NCBI GenBank assembly: GCA_015069135.1 | Contig: SVJE01000003.1 | Location: 47,699-111,698 of the forward strand | Source of the DNA: Oscillospiraceae bacterium | Lineage (GTDB): Bacteria > Bacillota > Clostridia > UBA1212 > SIG427 | DNA length: 64,000 nt | Reading direction: 5' to 3' | Part shown: piece after piece, positions 46,278-54,657 of the stretch | How the letters are laid out: each line of letters starts with the position of its first letter | Numbering within the stretch: the stretch's first letter is position 1 | Made by a program: the position numbers and the translations under genes | Notes under the pieces: model-generated | Told to the model about the DNA's origin: nothing | Database searches by the model: none | Seen by the model: the letters and a program-made list of their open reading frames with translations, nothing else

Positions 46278-49202
46278 ATGAGAAAAAGGTTACTGTGTTT
46301 ATTTGTGATTACAGCTGTTATGATCCCACTTTTTTCTTTGTTTACGGTTAATGCCCGTAGATCAGAAATTAAGTTTATTGATAATTGCGGTATTGTTTCA
46401 GAAGGCGAGTATTTTACCGGAATTCCTGAAGAATGTGCTTCTTTGGAGATTTTAGAAAGATTAACAGACAGTAATGATGTTTTTGTTAAAGATTCATACG
46501 GTGTTGTTTGTGAAAATGAAGATTTTGTAGGAACCGGATATACTCTTAACATAATACAACATTCTGTTGTGAATAAGAGGTTAACAGCCGTTGTCAGCGG
46601 GGATATAAACGGTGACGGTAAAGTTGCGGCGGCTGACTATATGAAACTTAAAAAGGCTTTTGCAGGTGATATATCACTGACAGGGGCATATATGCTGGCT
46701 GCAGATATTAATGCAGATGGGAAGTTTGGTACTGCAGACTATATGCGGGTTAAACTGTATATTGACGGAAGATATCAGTTAAGTAATCCTCTTCCGGATG
46801 TGGTGTCAGGTAATATGGTTACACCGACTTCTAATCCAGAAAGTCTGGGTGATTCAGTTGAATATGGAAATCAGGTTAAGAATCAGGTGCAAACCTATTT
46901 CAATCAAGGCGGAGACCGTTCATACTATATTATGGAAAATGCTGAAATGAAGCTTTCTCATTCCATCAGTGATAGCGGTAATAAAAATATAAGCTCCTTT
47001 GAAAACAAAGAGGGGGGAGTGTATTTTACCGATTCCATGGATATTTATTTCAGAAAAAACGGTGAAACATATCCTTTGTCTCAAAATGTGGCAAAACCCC
47101 TAAATACCAGATGGGGTCAGTATTACAGCGAATCTCATATCAGAGGTTTTGACTTCCTTGAGGTTACTGATTTAATGGACATTACATACAATATTCTACC
47201 TGATAGCCTTCATGTAAGTTATAAACTTATATATGCTAATGATTATGCCGAAGAAACTGCTTTTGGTTTTGTATGGAATATTAGCAAAGATACTGTTCTG
47301 GACATGGAATTTAAAGATAAAAATGGTGTTCATAATAACTTTGATGATATAGACCCTTCCAGTGTTGAATATATTGCTTTTGATATAAAAAATGCCGGAG
47401 TAGTTGCTTTGGTTTTTGCAACAGATGCAACTTGCACTGTGAATTCCGGTGGTGATGAAACATACTATTCTGTTTCTGTTGAAATGACATCTGAGGCAGC
47501 AACTTCCGGTGATGAAAAATCTCTTAACTATCAGCTTTATAGTGATTGTACTCACAACTTTGATGGTGTCAGAGAGGCTTCCTGTATTGAAAGAAATCCG
47601 GTGGAAGTTTATGTTACAGATGGAGAAAACGGAAGGGGTAAACCTGTGTATATGGGTTACGATAGTTCCAGGGGAATGTATCATATCCGTGAAAAAGGTT
47701 CAGTCGGATCCTTCAATTTTGCATACAAAAACCCAAATGTTTATACATATGCCAATATCAAAATTGTAAATGACGAACACGAAAGACCTGTATGGATATG
47801 GGTGAATTCCCCAAGTGGAGGATTGGAATGTGCTTCAATTCTGGATAAAGAGGGAAATCTTACAGCTATACCTACGGAAGTATGTAAAAATTTTAATGGT
47901 GAATATGAAGACCCTGTATATGACTCTAAGGATACAGCTTATGGAGATACTATTTTCCCTCTGTATACCAAGGCTGATGAAACTAAGGAATGTACTGCTG
48001 TTCAATATATGCAGAATTGGGGTAAATACGCATTGAAACAAATTTCTTCAATTCAATATATAGCTTCTTATTATCACATCTCCACCGGCGTATCGGAAAC
48101 AACCTGTATTGCGCCGCTGGGAGTTAAAAACAAAGATGGTTGGATACTGGCTGACTTTAGAGGAATCTCCGGTAAAATATGGGACAGCCAGCCTCAGTTT
48201 CACCATGCAGGAAATACACATTTTACCTGTACAAAGAATGCTCAGAGTATAAGAATTCTTACGGAGTACACAGGTAGTGAATTGATTTCCACCGGTCCTA
48301 CATATGGAGAAGTTAAGTATTCATATATCAGCGATAATGGAAAATACAAATATACTCTTACACATTTAGAGTTCCCTCAGAGAGATGAATCGAGAAACTA
48401 TTACACTGTGGAACTTGAGTTCTTAGAGGATTACAGTTTAGAAGATGCCAGAAGACAACTTGAATTACTTTACTGGAATCATCCAAATGGTGGATTCAGA
48501 AGTTTAACATATAAGGGAACTGATGGTACCGATGTGACAATTACGGGAATGCCTGGCAGAGCTGCAGTTCTTAGCAAAGGTTCTTCTTATTTCACTTTCC
48601 ATAACTCAGTTAACAGTGAAATAACAAACTATGGTGTTATTATTAAAGACTATAATATTATCTGTGGCGGAGAAGTATGGGATGGCAACTTAAGAATTGA
48701 TGCAACAACTGTTAATGGTATTGACAATTATAAAAACACATTATCCTTAACACCTAATCAAAGAAAGATGGATTTTGTTAAGGGTGATACAATTCGTATT
48801 AATATGATTCTCCTTCCTTATGGTGAGCCTGAACAGACTCATTATGACAATGTTGTTAGAGTTTATGAGGATTCAGTTCTGAAACCTATGGAAGTCTCTG
48901 CAGCAACAGGTTCTGTAGTTGAACATGAATATATGGCTTTGGTGAGAGCCGAAAATAATGTTGCTGAATTTACAATGTCCGGTAGTAGAAACATGAATAC
49001 TGTACGTATTGATGGCTTTAAGTCTTCGACAAAACCTGTCATCCAGGAATATGTTAACGGTGAGTGGGTTGAATACGATACCTCTGTGGAAAGTTTTGAT
49101 GGTTATGGTGTTCAGTATATGGATGATAACACCTATAGTTTCTCCTTTGTGGTTGATATGGGAGACGCTGGAACTGCAAGAACGTTTAAAATAAATCAGT
49201 GA
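46278..49202 (+). CDS. Large secreted dockerin protein, unknown C-terminal domains
   Basis: 974 residues. Signal peptide (~1-26), pre-dockerin module (~38-107), dockerin near the N-terminus (~108-170; GDINGDGKVAAADYM and ADINADGKFGTADYM), a Ser/Thr/Pro-rich linker, then ~780 residues of beta-rich sequence with many aromatic residues that I cannot assign. It may be a polysaccharide-active or binding protein, but no catalytic signature was recognised. AGGAGG lies 6 nt before the ATG and only 11 bp separate it from the DJ-1 gene, with no terminator, so it seems to share the stress operon message. Confidence 0.75.
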   Translation: MRKRLLCLFVITAVMIPLFSLFTVNARRSEIKFIDNCGIVSEGEYFTGIPEECASLEILERLTDSNDVFVKDSYGVVCENEDFVGTGYTLNIIQHSVVNKRLTAVVSGDINGDGKVAAADYMKLKKAFAGDISLTGAYMLAADINADGKFGTADYMRVKLYIDGRYQLSNPLPDVVSGNMVTPTSNPESLGDSVEYGNQVKNQVQTYFNQGGDRSYYIMENAEMKLSHSISDSGNKNISSFENKEGGVYFTDSMDIYFRKNGETYPLSQNVAKPLNTRWGQYYSESHIRGFDFLEVTDLMDITYNILPDSLHVSYKLIYANDYAEETAFGFVWNISKDTVLDMEFKDKNGVHNNFDDIDPSSVEYIAFDIKNAGVVALVFATDATCTVNSGGDETYYSVSVEMTSEAATSGDEKSLNYQLYSDCTHNFDGVREASCIERNPVEVYVTDGENGRGKPVYMGYDSSRGMYHIREKGSVGSFNFAYKNPNVYTYANIKIVNDEHERPVWIWVNSPSGGLECASILDKEGNLTAIPTEVCKNFNGEYEDPVYDSKDTAYGDTIFPLYTKADETKECTAVQYMQNWGKYALKQISSIQYIASYYHISTGVSETTCIAPLGVKNKDGWILADFRGISGKIWDSQPQFHHAGNTHFTCTKNAQSIRILTEYTGSELISTGPTYGEVKYSYISDNGKYKYTLTHLEFPQRDESRNYYTVELEFLEDYSLEDARRQLELLYWNHPNGGFRSLTYKGTDGTDVTITGMPGRAAVLSKGSSYFTFHNSVNSEITNYGVIIKDYNIICGGEVWDGNLRIDATTVNGIDNYKNTLSLTPNQRKMDFVKGDTIRINMILLPYGEPEQTHYDNVVRVYEDSVLKPMEVSAATGSVVEHEYMALVRAENNVAEFTMSGSRNMNTVRIDGFKSSTKPVIQEYVNGEWVEYDTSVESFDGYGVQYMDDNTYSFSFVVDMGDAGTARTFKINQ

Positions 49203-49234
49203 TTGTTTTTTTAGTTCCTATAAGAAAACAAAAA

Positions 49235-49268
49235 AGAGCAGCCTCTTAATTGAGACTGCTCTTGTGTT
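49235..49268. terminator. Bidirectional terminator between the dockerin gene and galK
   Basis: AGAGCAGCCTC (49235-49245) pairs with GAGACTGCTCT (49252-49262) with one mismatch, flanked by A and T runs. Confidence 0.7.
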
Positions 49269-49276
49269 TTTTTGTA

Positions 49277-50467
49277 TTAAACTTCTCTTGCACCATCGCC
49301 AATCTGGCAGATGTAGAACTCAGGTTTAATACCTGTTCTTGCTTCGTAGTTTTTACCAACTGTAGTAACAAATTCGTCAACTACATCTTTCTTAACAATG
49401 TTAAGTACGCAACCACCGAAGCCTGCACCTGTCATTCTGGAACCTAAGCAACCTGGAATCTTTCTTGCTTCTTCCCACATAGCGTCAAGCTCGTCGCCTG
49501 TAACTTCATAGAGGTAACGGATTGAGTCGTTAGCTTCGCAGAGAATTTTACCGAATGCTTCTAAGTCTCCTGCTTCAAGAATAGCAACAGCTTTCTTTAC
49601 ACGCTCGTTTTCTAAAATTACGTGTTTAACTCTGTTGTAGATTACAGGGTCTGTAATAGCATTGCCATACTGGTTGAAATCTTCTTCTGTGTAATCACAA
49701 AGGTTTTCAACTTCCTTAGGGCAAGCTGCTTTAAGAATTTCGAGACCCTTATCAACTTCACCACGACGCTCGTTGTATTTGGAAGAACCTAAAGAGTGTT
49801 TCTTACAAGTGTTAGCGAGAACCAATACATAGTCACCTAAGTTAAGGGGAACGTACTTGTATTCTAAAGTTCCGCAGTTAAGAAGAATAGCGTTGTCTTT
49901 CTTGCCCATAGCAGAAGCGAACTGGTCCATGATACCACAGTTTACATTACAGAAGTTATGTTCAGCAGCCTGGCCAACCAATGCCATTTCAATAAGTTTT
50001 TCAGGCTGGTCAATTGTCTTGTCACCTGCTAAAGCAGAAAGAGCAACCGCTGTAACTAATTCGATAGAAGCAGATGATGAAAGTCCGCTGCCGTAAGGAA
50101 TAGTGCCATCCATAAGCATCTGGCAACCGGAAAGCTCAACACCCTTTGCCATAAGCTCTTTTGCAACACCTGCCTGGTAGTCACCCCATTTAAGTTCCTG
50201 AGCCTTATCAATATCATCAAGGTCTGCTACATAAATACCTTCTAAGTCAGTAGCTGCCATTGTAAGTTTTCTGTCATTTGTCTTGCGGACAGCAATTACG
50301 TTGTCCAATGTTAATGCTGCAGGGAATACGAAACCACCGCAGTAGTCAATATGCTCACCGATTAAGTTTACACGACCGGGAGCTGCGAAGTATCTGATAT
50401 CAGATTTGTCCCCGCCAAAAAGTGCGCAGAATTTGTCGCCTAAAATATTAAGTCTTTCTTTGTCCAT
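49277..50467 (-). CDS. galK: Galactokinase
   Basis: 396 residues, a GHMP kinase that phosphorylates galactose at C1 (Leloir pathway). GRVNLIGEHIDYCGG (~31) is the galactokinase signature, GSGLSSSASIELV (~126) the ATP-binding motif, and GAGFGGCV (~340) the third motif. No galT or galE is adjacent. The AAAGG-type ribosome site is weak and 12 nt away. Confidence 0.95.
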   Translation of the reverse strand: MDKERLNILGDKFCALFGGDKSDIRYFAAPGRVNLIGEHIDYCGGFVFPAALTLDNVIAVRKTNDRKLTMAATDLEGIYVADLDDIDKAQELKWGDYQAGVAKELMAKGVELSGCQMLMDGTIPYGSGLSSSASIELVTAVALSALAGDKTIDQPEKLIEMALVGQAAEHNFCNVNCGIMDQFASAMGKKDNAILLNCGTLEYKYVPLNLGDYVLVLANTCKKHSLGSSKYNERRGEVDKGLEILKAACPKEVENLCDYTEEDFNQYGNAITDPVIYNRVKHVILENERVKKAVAILEAGDLEAFGKILCEANDSIRYLYEVTGDELDAMWEEARKIPGCLGSRMTGAGFGGCVLNIVKKDVVDEFVTTVGKNYEARTGIKPEFYICQIGDGAREV

Positions 50468-50506
50468 TTTCTTAAATACCTTTCTATAGTAGTAGGATAA
50501 ATCTCC

Positions 50507-50535
50507 TTGAAAATAACCTGTATAAAGTATATAAT
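50507..50535 (+). promoter_or_regulatory. Promoter of the 50573 gene
   Basis: TTGAAA (50507-50512), a 17-bp spacer and a perfect TATAAT (50530-50535). Confidence 0.65.
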
Positions 50536-50572
50536 AAATTTAAGTTAAAGTCCACAGAAAGGTTTTAAATAT

Positions 50573-51133
50573 ATGGCTTACGAACCTAATAAAAAAGAGT
50601 TTTCTATAAAAGAAGAATTTGAGAGAGCAGAGAAGGAGAAAAATCCTGAATACCGTAAACGATTAAAATATGGGGATGAAAATCCATGGACAAAACTTCT
50701 TCAGATTTTTGGTATGTCTGTTGTGGGCGGTGTTTGTGGTGGTATTATATTTTTTGCCTGCAGATATTGGTTTAGTATTTTTTCTGTACTGTTTTTTGTT
50801 GTAAATGGATTAGCTGCTTATGTTTTTAGTAAAGAGTTTGTTAAGACAGAAAGAAAAGTAAAGGGAAGAGTTATTGCTGTTTTTGTAGCGGATATCTTTT
50901 CTGTATTTATAACATTGGTATCCATATATTTGCTTATTCCTGATTATGCTAATGAAAGAATAGCTAAAGGTTTTGGAATATTCCAGGCTTTAAACGGTTA
51001 CTTTTTTGGTGGAATGATGGCAAATATGATATGGATAGAAGGGATATTGTTGTCATTTTTAGGTACAGGAATAGGGTGGTTCTTATTAAGAGGTTCCCGT
51101 AATGAAACTGCCAAGAGAACAACAAGAAAGTAA
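50573..51133 (+). CDS. Polytopic membrane protein, unknown function
   Basis: 186 residues. A charged N-terminal cytoplasmic segment (~1-40) is followed by about four hydrophobic helices (~46-62, ~66-86, ~98-118, ~143-168) and a basic tail (RNETAKRTTRK). No family was recognised. It is transcribed away from galK and converges on truA with no spacer at all: its TAA abuts the truA stop. Confidence 0.65.
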   Translation: MAYEPNKKEFSIKEEFERAEKEKNPEYRKRLKYGDENPWTKLLQIFGMSVVGGVCGGIIFFACRYWFSIFSVLFFVVNGLAAYVFSKEFVKTERKVKGRVIAVFVADIFSVFITLVSIYLLIPDYANERIAKGFGIFQALNGYFFGGMMANMIWIEGILLSFLGTGIGWFLLRGSRNETAKRTTRK

Positions 51134-51877
51134 TTAATAGTTTACCTTAAATAAATAGAGTCCATGAGCCGGTGCTGTTACGCCGGCTTTTTTTCTGTCC
51201 TTTGAAGCAATGATATCCTTTATGGATTCCGGGGATATTTTACCTACACCAGCGTAATATACTGTGCCGGTCATTATGCGCACCATGTTATAAAGAAAGC
51301 CGTCTCCGGTAACTGAAAATGTAAACATACCCTGAGGGTCCACTGTAACTGAAGCGTCGAAAATAGTCCGTGTGGTTGTAGTAGGGTAGCCGCCGGTTGC
51401 CATAAAGGCGGTAAAATCATAAGTTCCCACAAACTCTTTGGCAGCTTTATTCATAGCTTCTAAATCCGGAGAGCCTTTTATATGCCAGGCCTGATTTCTT
51501 AAAAGAGGGTTTTCGAAAGTTCCGGGATAAAATTTGTAGATATATGTTTTTGATTTTACACTGTATCTTGCATGGAAATCTTCAGGCATTTCTTCTGAAT
51601 GTACAATTCTAATATCTTCCGGCAGAAGTGGATTAATTGCAAATGCAAACTTTTCTCCGGGGATAGAAAGATCGGTGATAAAATTGCCACAATACCCCAG
51701 GGCATGTACACCTGCATCAGTACGGGAACAGCCGATCAACTGTATTTTTTCACCTTTGTGTAAAACGGACAAAGCGGCTTCCACAGTGTCCTGAATTGCT
51801 TTCGCATTATTCTGGGTCTGCCAGCCGCTGTAATTGGTTCCGTCATATTGAATTTTAAGTAAAATGTTTTTACTCAT
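51134..51877 (-). CDS. truA: tRNA pseudouridine synthase A
   Basis: 247 residues from ATG at 51877. The frame extends ten codons further up but the family starts at KNILLKIQYDGTNYSGWQ. It makes pseudouridine at positions 38-40 of tRNAs. The catalytic Asp is in GCSRTDAGVHA (~52). The ATG overlaps the end of the glucokinase gene by 8 bp and has no SD of its own, implying coupling. Codons for AGVTAPAHG at its C-terminus also encode a terminator for the opposite gene. Confidence 0.95.
   Translation of the reverse strand: MSKNILLKIQYDGTNYSGWQTQNNAKAIQDTVEAALSVLHKGEKIQLIGCSRTDAGVHALGYCGNFITDLSIPGEKFAFAINPLLPEDIRIVHSEEMPEDFHARYSVKSKTYIYKFYPGTFENPLLRNQAWHIKGSPDLEAMNKAAKEFVGTYDFTAFMATGGYPTTTTRTIFDASVTVDPQGMFTFSVTGDGFLYNMVRIMTGTVYYAGVGKISPESIKDIIASKDRKKAGVTAPAHGLYLFKVNY
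51167..51194 (+). terminator. Terminator for the 50573 gene, embedded in truA
   Basis: AGCCGGTG (51167-51174) pairs with CGCCGGCT (51181-51188) with one G-U, followed by TTTTTT. It lies inside the truA coding sequence on the opposite strand. Confidence 0.7.
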
Positions 51878-52820
51878 CAAGCATAGCTGCGCCGATAATT
51901 CCGGCATCGTTTCCTAATGTTGCAGGCAATATTTTAGCCTGGGGGATGTATTCCGTTGCAAATGCATTTTTAATTACATATTCACGAAGAGGGTTGAAGA
52001 GATAATCTCCTTCGTATGATACACCGCCACCTACCAGTATAACTTCAGGCTGGAATATACTCATAAAATTAAGTATTCCGTCACCTAGGTCGTGGATATA
52101 GTTTTCAATAATTTCTGCAGCAACAAGATCGCCTGCACGTTTTGCTTCAAAAGGAGTTTTTGCGCTTATTTTATTAAGATCACCTTCGCAAAGTTTATTG
52201 ATTATAGATTCGGGGTGTTTTTCTGCAGCTGCTCTTGTAAACTGAATCAAAGCTGTGGCGCTGGCATATCTTTCATAACAACCACGACGACCGCAGTTGC
52301 AAAGTTCACCACCAGCATGAATAACCATGTGACCTACTTCACCGGCTGCACCATTGAAACCGGTAACTATTTTACCATCAACAATGATACCACCACCAAC
52401 ACCTGTTCCTAATGTAATCATTACGCAGTTTTTGTAACCTGCTGCACCACCGGATACTATTTCTCCTAATGCTGCACAGTTGGCATCGTTATTAAGATAC
52501 ATAGGTATTTTTGTATATTTTTCAAATATTTTACGAAATGGTGTATGTAAAAATGGAAGATTCACTGTGTGTACCAGAACTCCGTTTGCCGGGTCTGTAA
52601 CTCCCGGAGAGCCTATGCCGATGGAACGGATGTCGTTTTCTTTCAAACCTTCTTCTTTAATAAGGGAAAGGGATTCTTTGACCATTACTTCAACTATTTC
52701 TTCACCCGTACGTTCTTTTGCAAGGGTTGGAACACTTTTCTTTTTTACTAATTTACCTTCATCGGTTACGATACCTATAGCAATGTTTGTTCCGCCCAAA
52801 TCAATACCAATTCTGTACAT
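51870..52820 (-). CDS. glcK: ROK-family glucokinase
   Basis: 316 residues. GIDLGGTNIAIGI (~4) is the ATP-binding motif. NNDANCAALGE (~110) contains the catalytic Asp, and CNCGRRGCYE (~176) is the ROK zinc motif. It phosphorylates glucose with ATP in the cytoplasm. AGGAG is 11 nt from the ATG. It forms an operon with truA. Confidence 0.92.
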   Translation of the reverse strand: MYRIGIDLGGTNIAIGIVTDEGKLVKKKSVPTLAKERTGEEIVEVMVKESLSLIKEEGLKENDIRSIGIGSPGVTDPANGVLVHTVNLPFLHTPFRKIFEKYTKIPMYLNNDANCAALGEIVSGGAAGYKNCVMITLGTGVGGGIIVDGKIVTGFNGAAGEVGHMVIHAGGELCNCGRRGCYERYASATALIQFTRAAAEKHPESIINKLCEGDLNKISAKTPFEAKRAGDLVAAEIIENYIHDLGDGILNFMSIFQPEVILVGGGVSYEGDYLFNPLREYVIKNAFATEYIPQAKILPATLGNDAGIIGAAMLDE

Positions 52821-52858
52821 ATTACATACAACTCCTAAAATAAAAAACTACGGGGTTT

Positions 52859-52887
52859 ATTTTACACTTTTTGCTAATTTAATACAA
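52859..52887 (-). promoter_or_regulatory. Promoter of glcK-truA
   Basis: Minus strand: TTGTAT (52887-52882), a 17-bp spacer and TAAAAT (52864-52859). Confidence 0.55.
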
Positions 52888-52910
52888 GATGTAAAAAAGT
52901 GAAATGACAA

Positions 52911-52972
52911 ATGAGAAAACGAGAGAAATAGAGAAAAACAGAGAGAATAAAAGAGAAAAAGAGATATATTTG
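52911..52972 (+). repeat. Purine-only low-complexity tract
   Basis: About 60 nt almost entirely A and G, made of AGAGAAA-like units, just upstream of the rplM -35. Confidence 0.7.
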
Positions 52973-52992
52973 AAAATTTAACAGAAAATTCG

Positions 52993-53021
52993 TTGACAAG
53001 AAAATTTGTTTCTGTTATCAT
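52993..53021 (+). promoter_or_regulatory. Promoter of rplM-rpsI
   Basis: A perfect TTGACA (52993-52998), 17-bp spacer and TATCAT (53016-53021). Confidence 0.7.
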
Positions 53022-53070
53022 AACGCTCGTTCACGAAACATTATTTTATACATTTATGGAGGTAGTTCTG

Positions 53071-53499
53071 ATGAAGACTTATATGCCAAAAGGCAATGAT
53101 GCCGATAAAAAATGGTACATCATCGATGCAGAAGGCAAAGTATTAGGTCGTCTTGCAACTGAGGTAGCAAAAATCCTCAGAGGTAAGCACAAACCAACAT
53201 ACACACCTTTCATGGACATGGGTGACTATGTAATTATTATTAATGCTGATAAGGTTGTTCTTACAGGTAACAAGTGGAACGACAAGAAGTACAGATACCA
53301 CACAGGTTATCCGGGTGGACTTAAGGAAGTTGCTTACAAGAATTTAGTTGTTAAGCACCCAGCTAAGTTGGTTGAACTTGCAGTTAAGGGTATGCTTCCT
53401 AAGAACTCTTTAGGTAGAGCAATGTACAAGAAAATGAAAGTATACGCAGGCGCTGAGCATGAGCATCAGGCACAGAAGCCAGAAGTATACAACATCTGA
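53071..53499 (+). CDS. rplM: 50S ribosomal protein L13
   Basis: 142 residues from ATG at 53071, with TGGAGGT upstream. The longer frame begins inside the -35 element and is rejected. [10 protein letters not shown] and [19 protein letters not shown] are the L13 signature; [20 protein letters not shown] closes the core. Paired with rpsI as usual. Confidence 0.97.
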   Translation: MKTYMPKGNDADKKWYIIDAEGKVLGRLATEVAKILRGKHKPTYTPFMDMGDYVIIINADKVVLTGNKWNDKKYRYHTGYPGGLKEVAYKNLVVKHPAKLVELAVKGMLPKNSLGRAMYKKMKVYAGAEHEHQAQKPEVYNI

Positions 53500-53517
53500 T
53501 TAAGGAGGAAATAAAAA

Positions 53518-53907
53518 ATGGCAGATAGATTTTATGCTACAGGTAGAAGAAAGAAGTCCGTTGCAAGAGTATGCCTTACTCCAGGTACAGGTGTTATCAC
53601 TATTAACGGCAGAAGCATTGACGAATACTTTGGTTTGGATACATTGAAGTTGATCGTTAGCCAGCCATTGGTTGCTACAAACAACGAAGGTAAGTTGGAC
53701 GTTGATTGTAAGGTAACAGGCGGTGGTTACACAGGTCAGGCGGGTGCTATCCGTCACGGTATCTCTAGAGCATTGTTAGAAGTTAACGAAGCTAACAGAC
53801 CTGCTCTTAAGGCTGAAGGTTTCTTAACAAGAGACCCAAGAATGAAGGAGAGAAAGAAGTACGGCTTGAAGAAAGCAAGAAGAGCTCCACAGTTCAGCAA
53901 GAGATAA
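53518..53907 (+). CDS. rpsI: 30S ribosomal protein S9
   Basis: 129 residues. It starts [17 protein letters not shown] and ends in the basic [12 protein letters not shown] tail that reaches the P-site tRNA. AAGGAGG lies 9 nt before the ATG. Confidence 0.97.
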   Translation: MADRFYATGRRKKSVARVCLTPGTGVITINGRSIDEYFGLDTLKLIVSQPLVATNNEGKLDVDCKVTGGGYTGQAGAIRHGISRALLEVNEANRPALKAEGFLTRDPRMKERKKYGLKKARRAPQFSKR

Positions 53908-53934
53908 TCTGTATTATTTCGAAACACACAAAAA

Positions 53935-53967
53935 CCCCGAAACCATCACGGCTTTCGGGGCTTTCTT
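53935..53967 (+). terminator. Intrinsic terminator after rpsI
   Basis: CCCCGAAACC and GGCTTTCGGGG pair with one bulge, followed by CTTTCTTT. Confidence 0.8.
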
Positions 53968-54067
53968 TATGCCTTGATTTATGATTGATAATACTCCCAA
54001 AAATAGAGATGTTTAAACTTTTATAGAAAATATGTTGAGTTTTAATAAAAACTAAGTGATGGGTGTG

Positions 54068-54230
54068 TAGTAGTTTTGGTGTTATAGCGAAAACTACTAT
54101 GTAAAAACACAGTAGAAGAAAGAAAAATGCAAAAACTACTATGATAAAATACGTAGTAGAAAAGAGTAAAATATGGTTGACTACTACTAATTTACATAGT
54201 AGTTAATCAAAAAAAGAGATAACTACTATG
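54068..54230. repeat. Alternating palindromic repeat array, eight copies of an AACTACTATG-like motif
   Basis: Plus copies at 54090, 54131, 54179 and 54220 alternate with minus copies at 54068, 54108, 54150 and 54194. Each pair can form a 7-10 bp hairpin. Spacing within each orientation is 40-48 bp, so this is a degenerate tandem array with a ~42-bp unit. Spacers are A/G-rich. No open frame covers it. Confidence 0.75.
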
Positions 54231-54595
54231 CACCAACGCAACTTTACCGGCTACTTTTTTGTTAATTTAAAAAAGAAGGAATGGAAGTATAAATATGAAG
54301 CTTTTCTTAAGTTTGCTTTTAAAATTAACTGAAAAATCTAATCTATGAAAGATACAGTGGGAATGCTGTGCTCCTTAACGTAGTGCGTTTTTTCTATTTC
54401 AGGATCTAATCCTTAATAGCAACAAGAATGAATAAAATTAACATTAATACTGTTAATATGTAATCCACATCTATTGCCACTTTCCGGGAAATAAAACCAA
54501 TATCATTACGTTGGGACGTATATTATATATCCTCAAAAACCGGAGGATAATGTTTTTTCACATATAACATTTCGACGGATTAAATCAAATAAAAG
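54231..54595. other. Gene-free AT-rich stretch
   Basis: Only short frames without ribosome sites are present, such as a 17-codon one at 54296. TATCCTC/GAGGATA (54529-54550) is a small stem followed by ATGTTTTTT, which could be a terminator for an unannotated transcript. Confidence 0.5.
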
Positions 54596-54657
54596 TTGCT
54601 GTTACACTTCCGATAATGTAAAATAATATATATAAAAAAGACAAGAGGAATCTCGAA

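Noticed and set aside
52092..52412. A 106-codon plus-strand frame inside glcK
   Set aside because: Composition (strings of Cys, Phe, Thr) reflects antisense of the ROK kinase gene; no start signal.
52993..53070. Upstream extension of rplM
   Set aside because: It starts at the -35 hexamer of the rplM promoter and has no homology to L13.
53022..53070. L13 autoregulatory leader
   Set aside because: The leader is only about 45 nt and I could not find the expected conserved fold.
54068..54230. CRISPR array
   Set aside because: Repeats are only about 10 bp, alternate in orientation and have short A/G-rich spacers; no cas genes are present.
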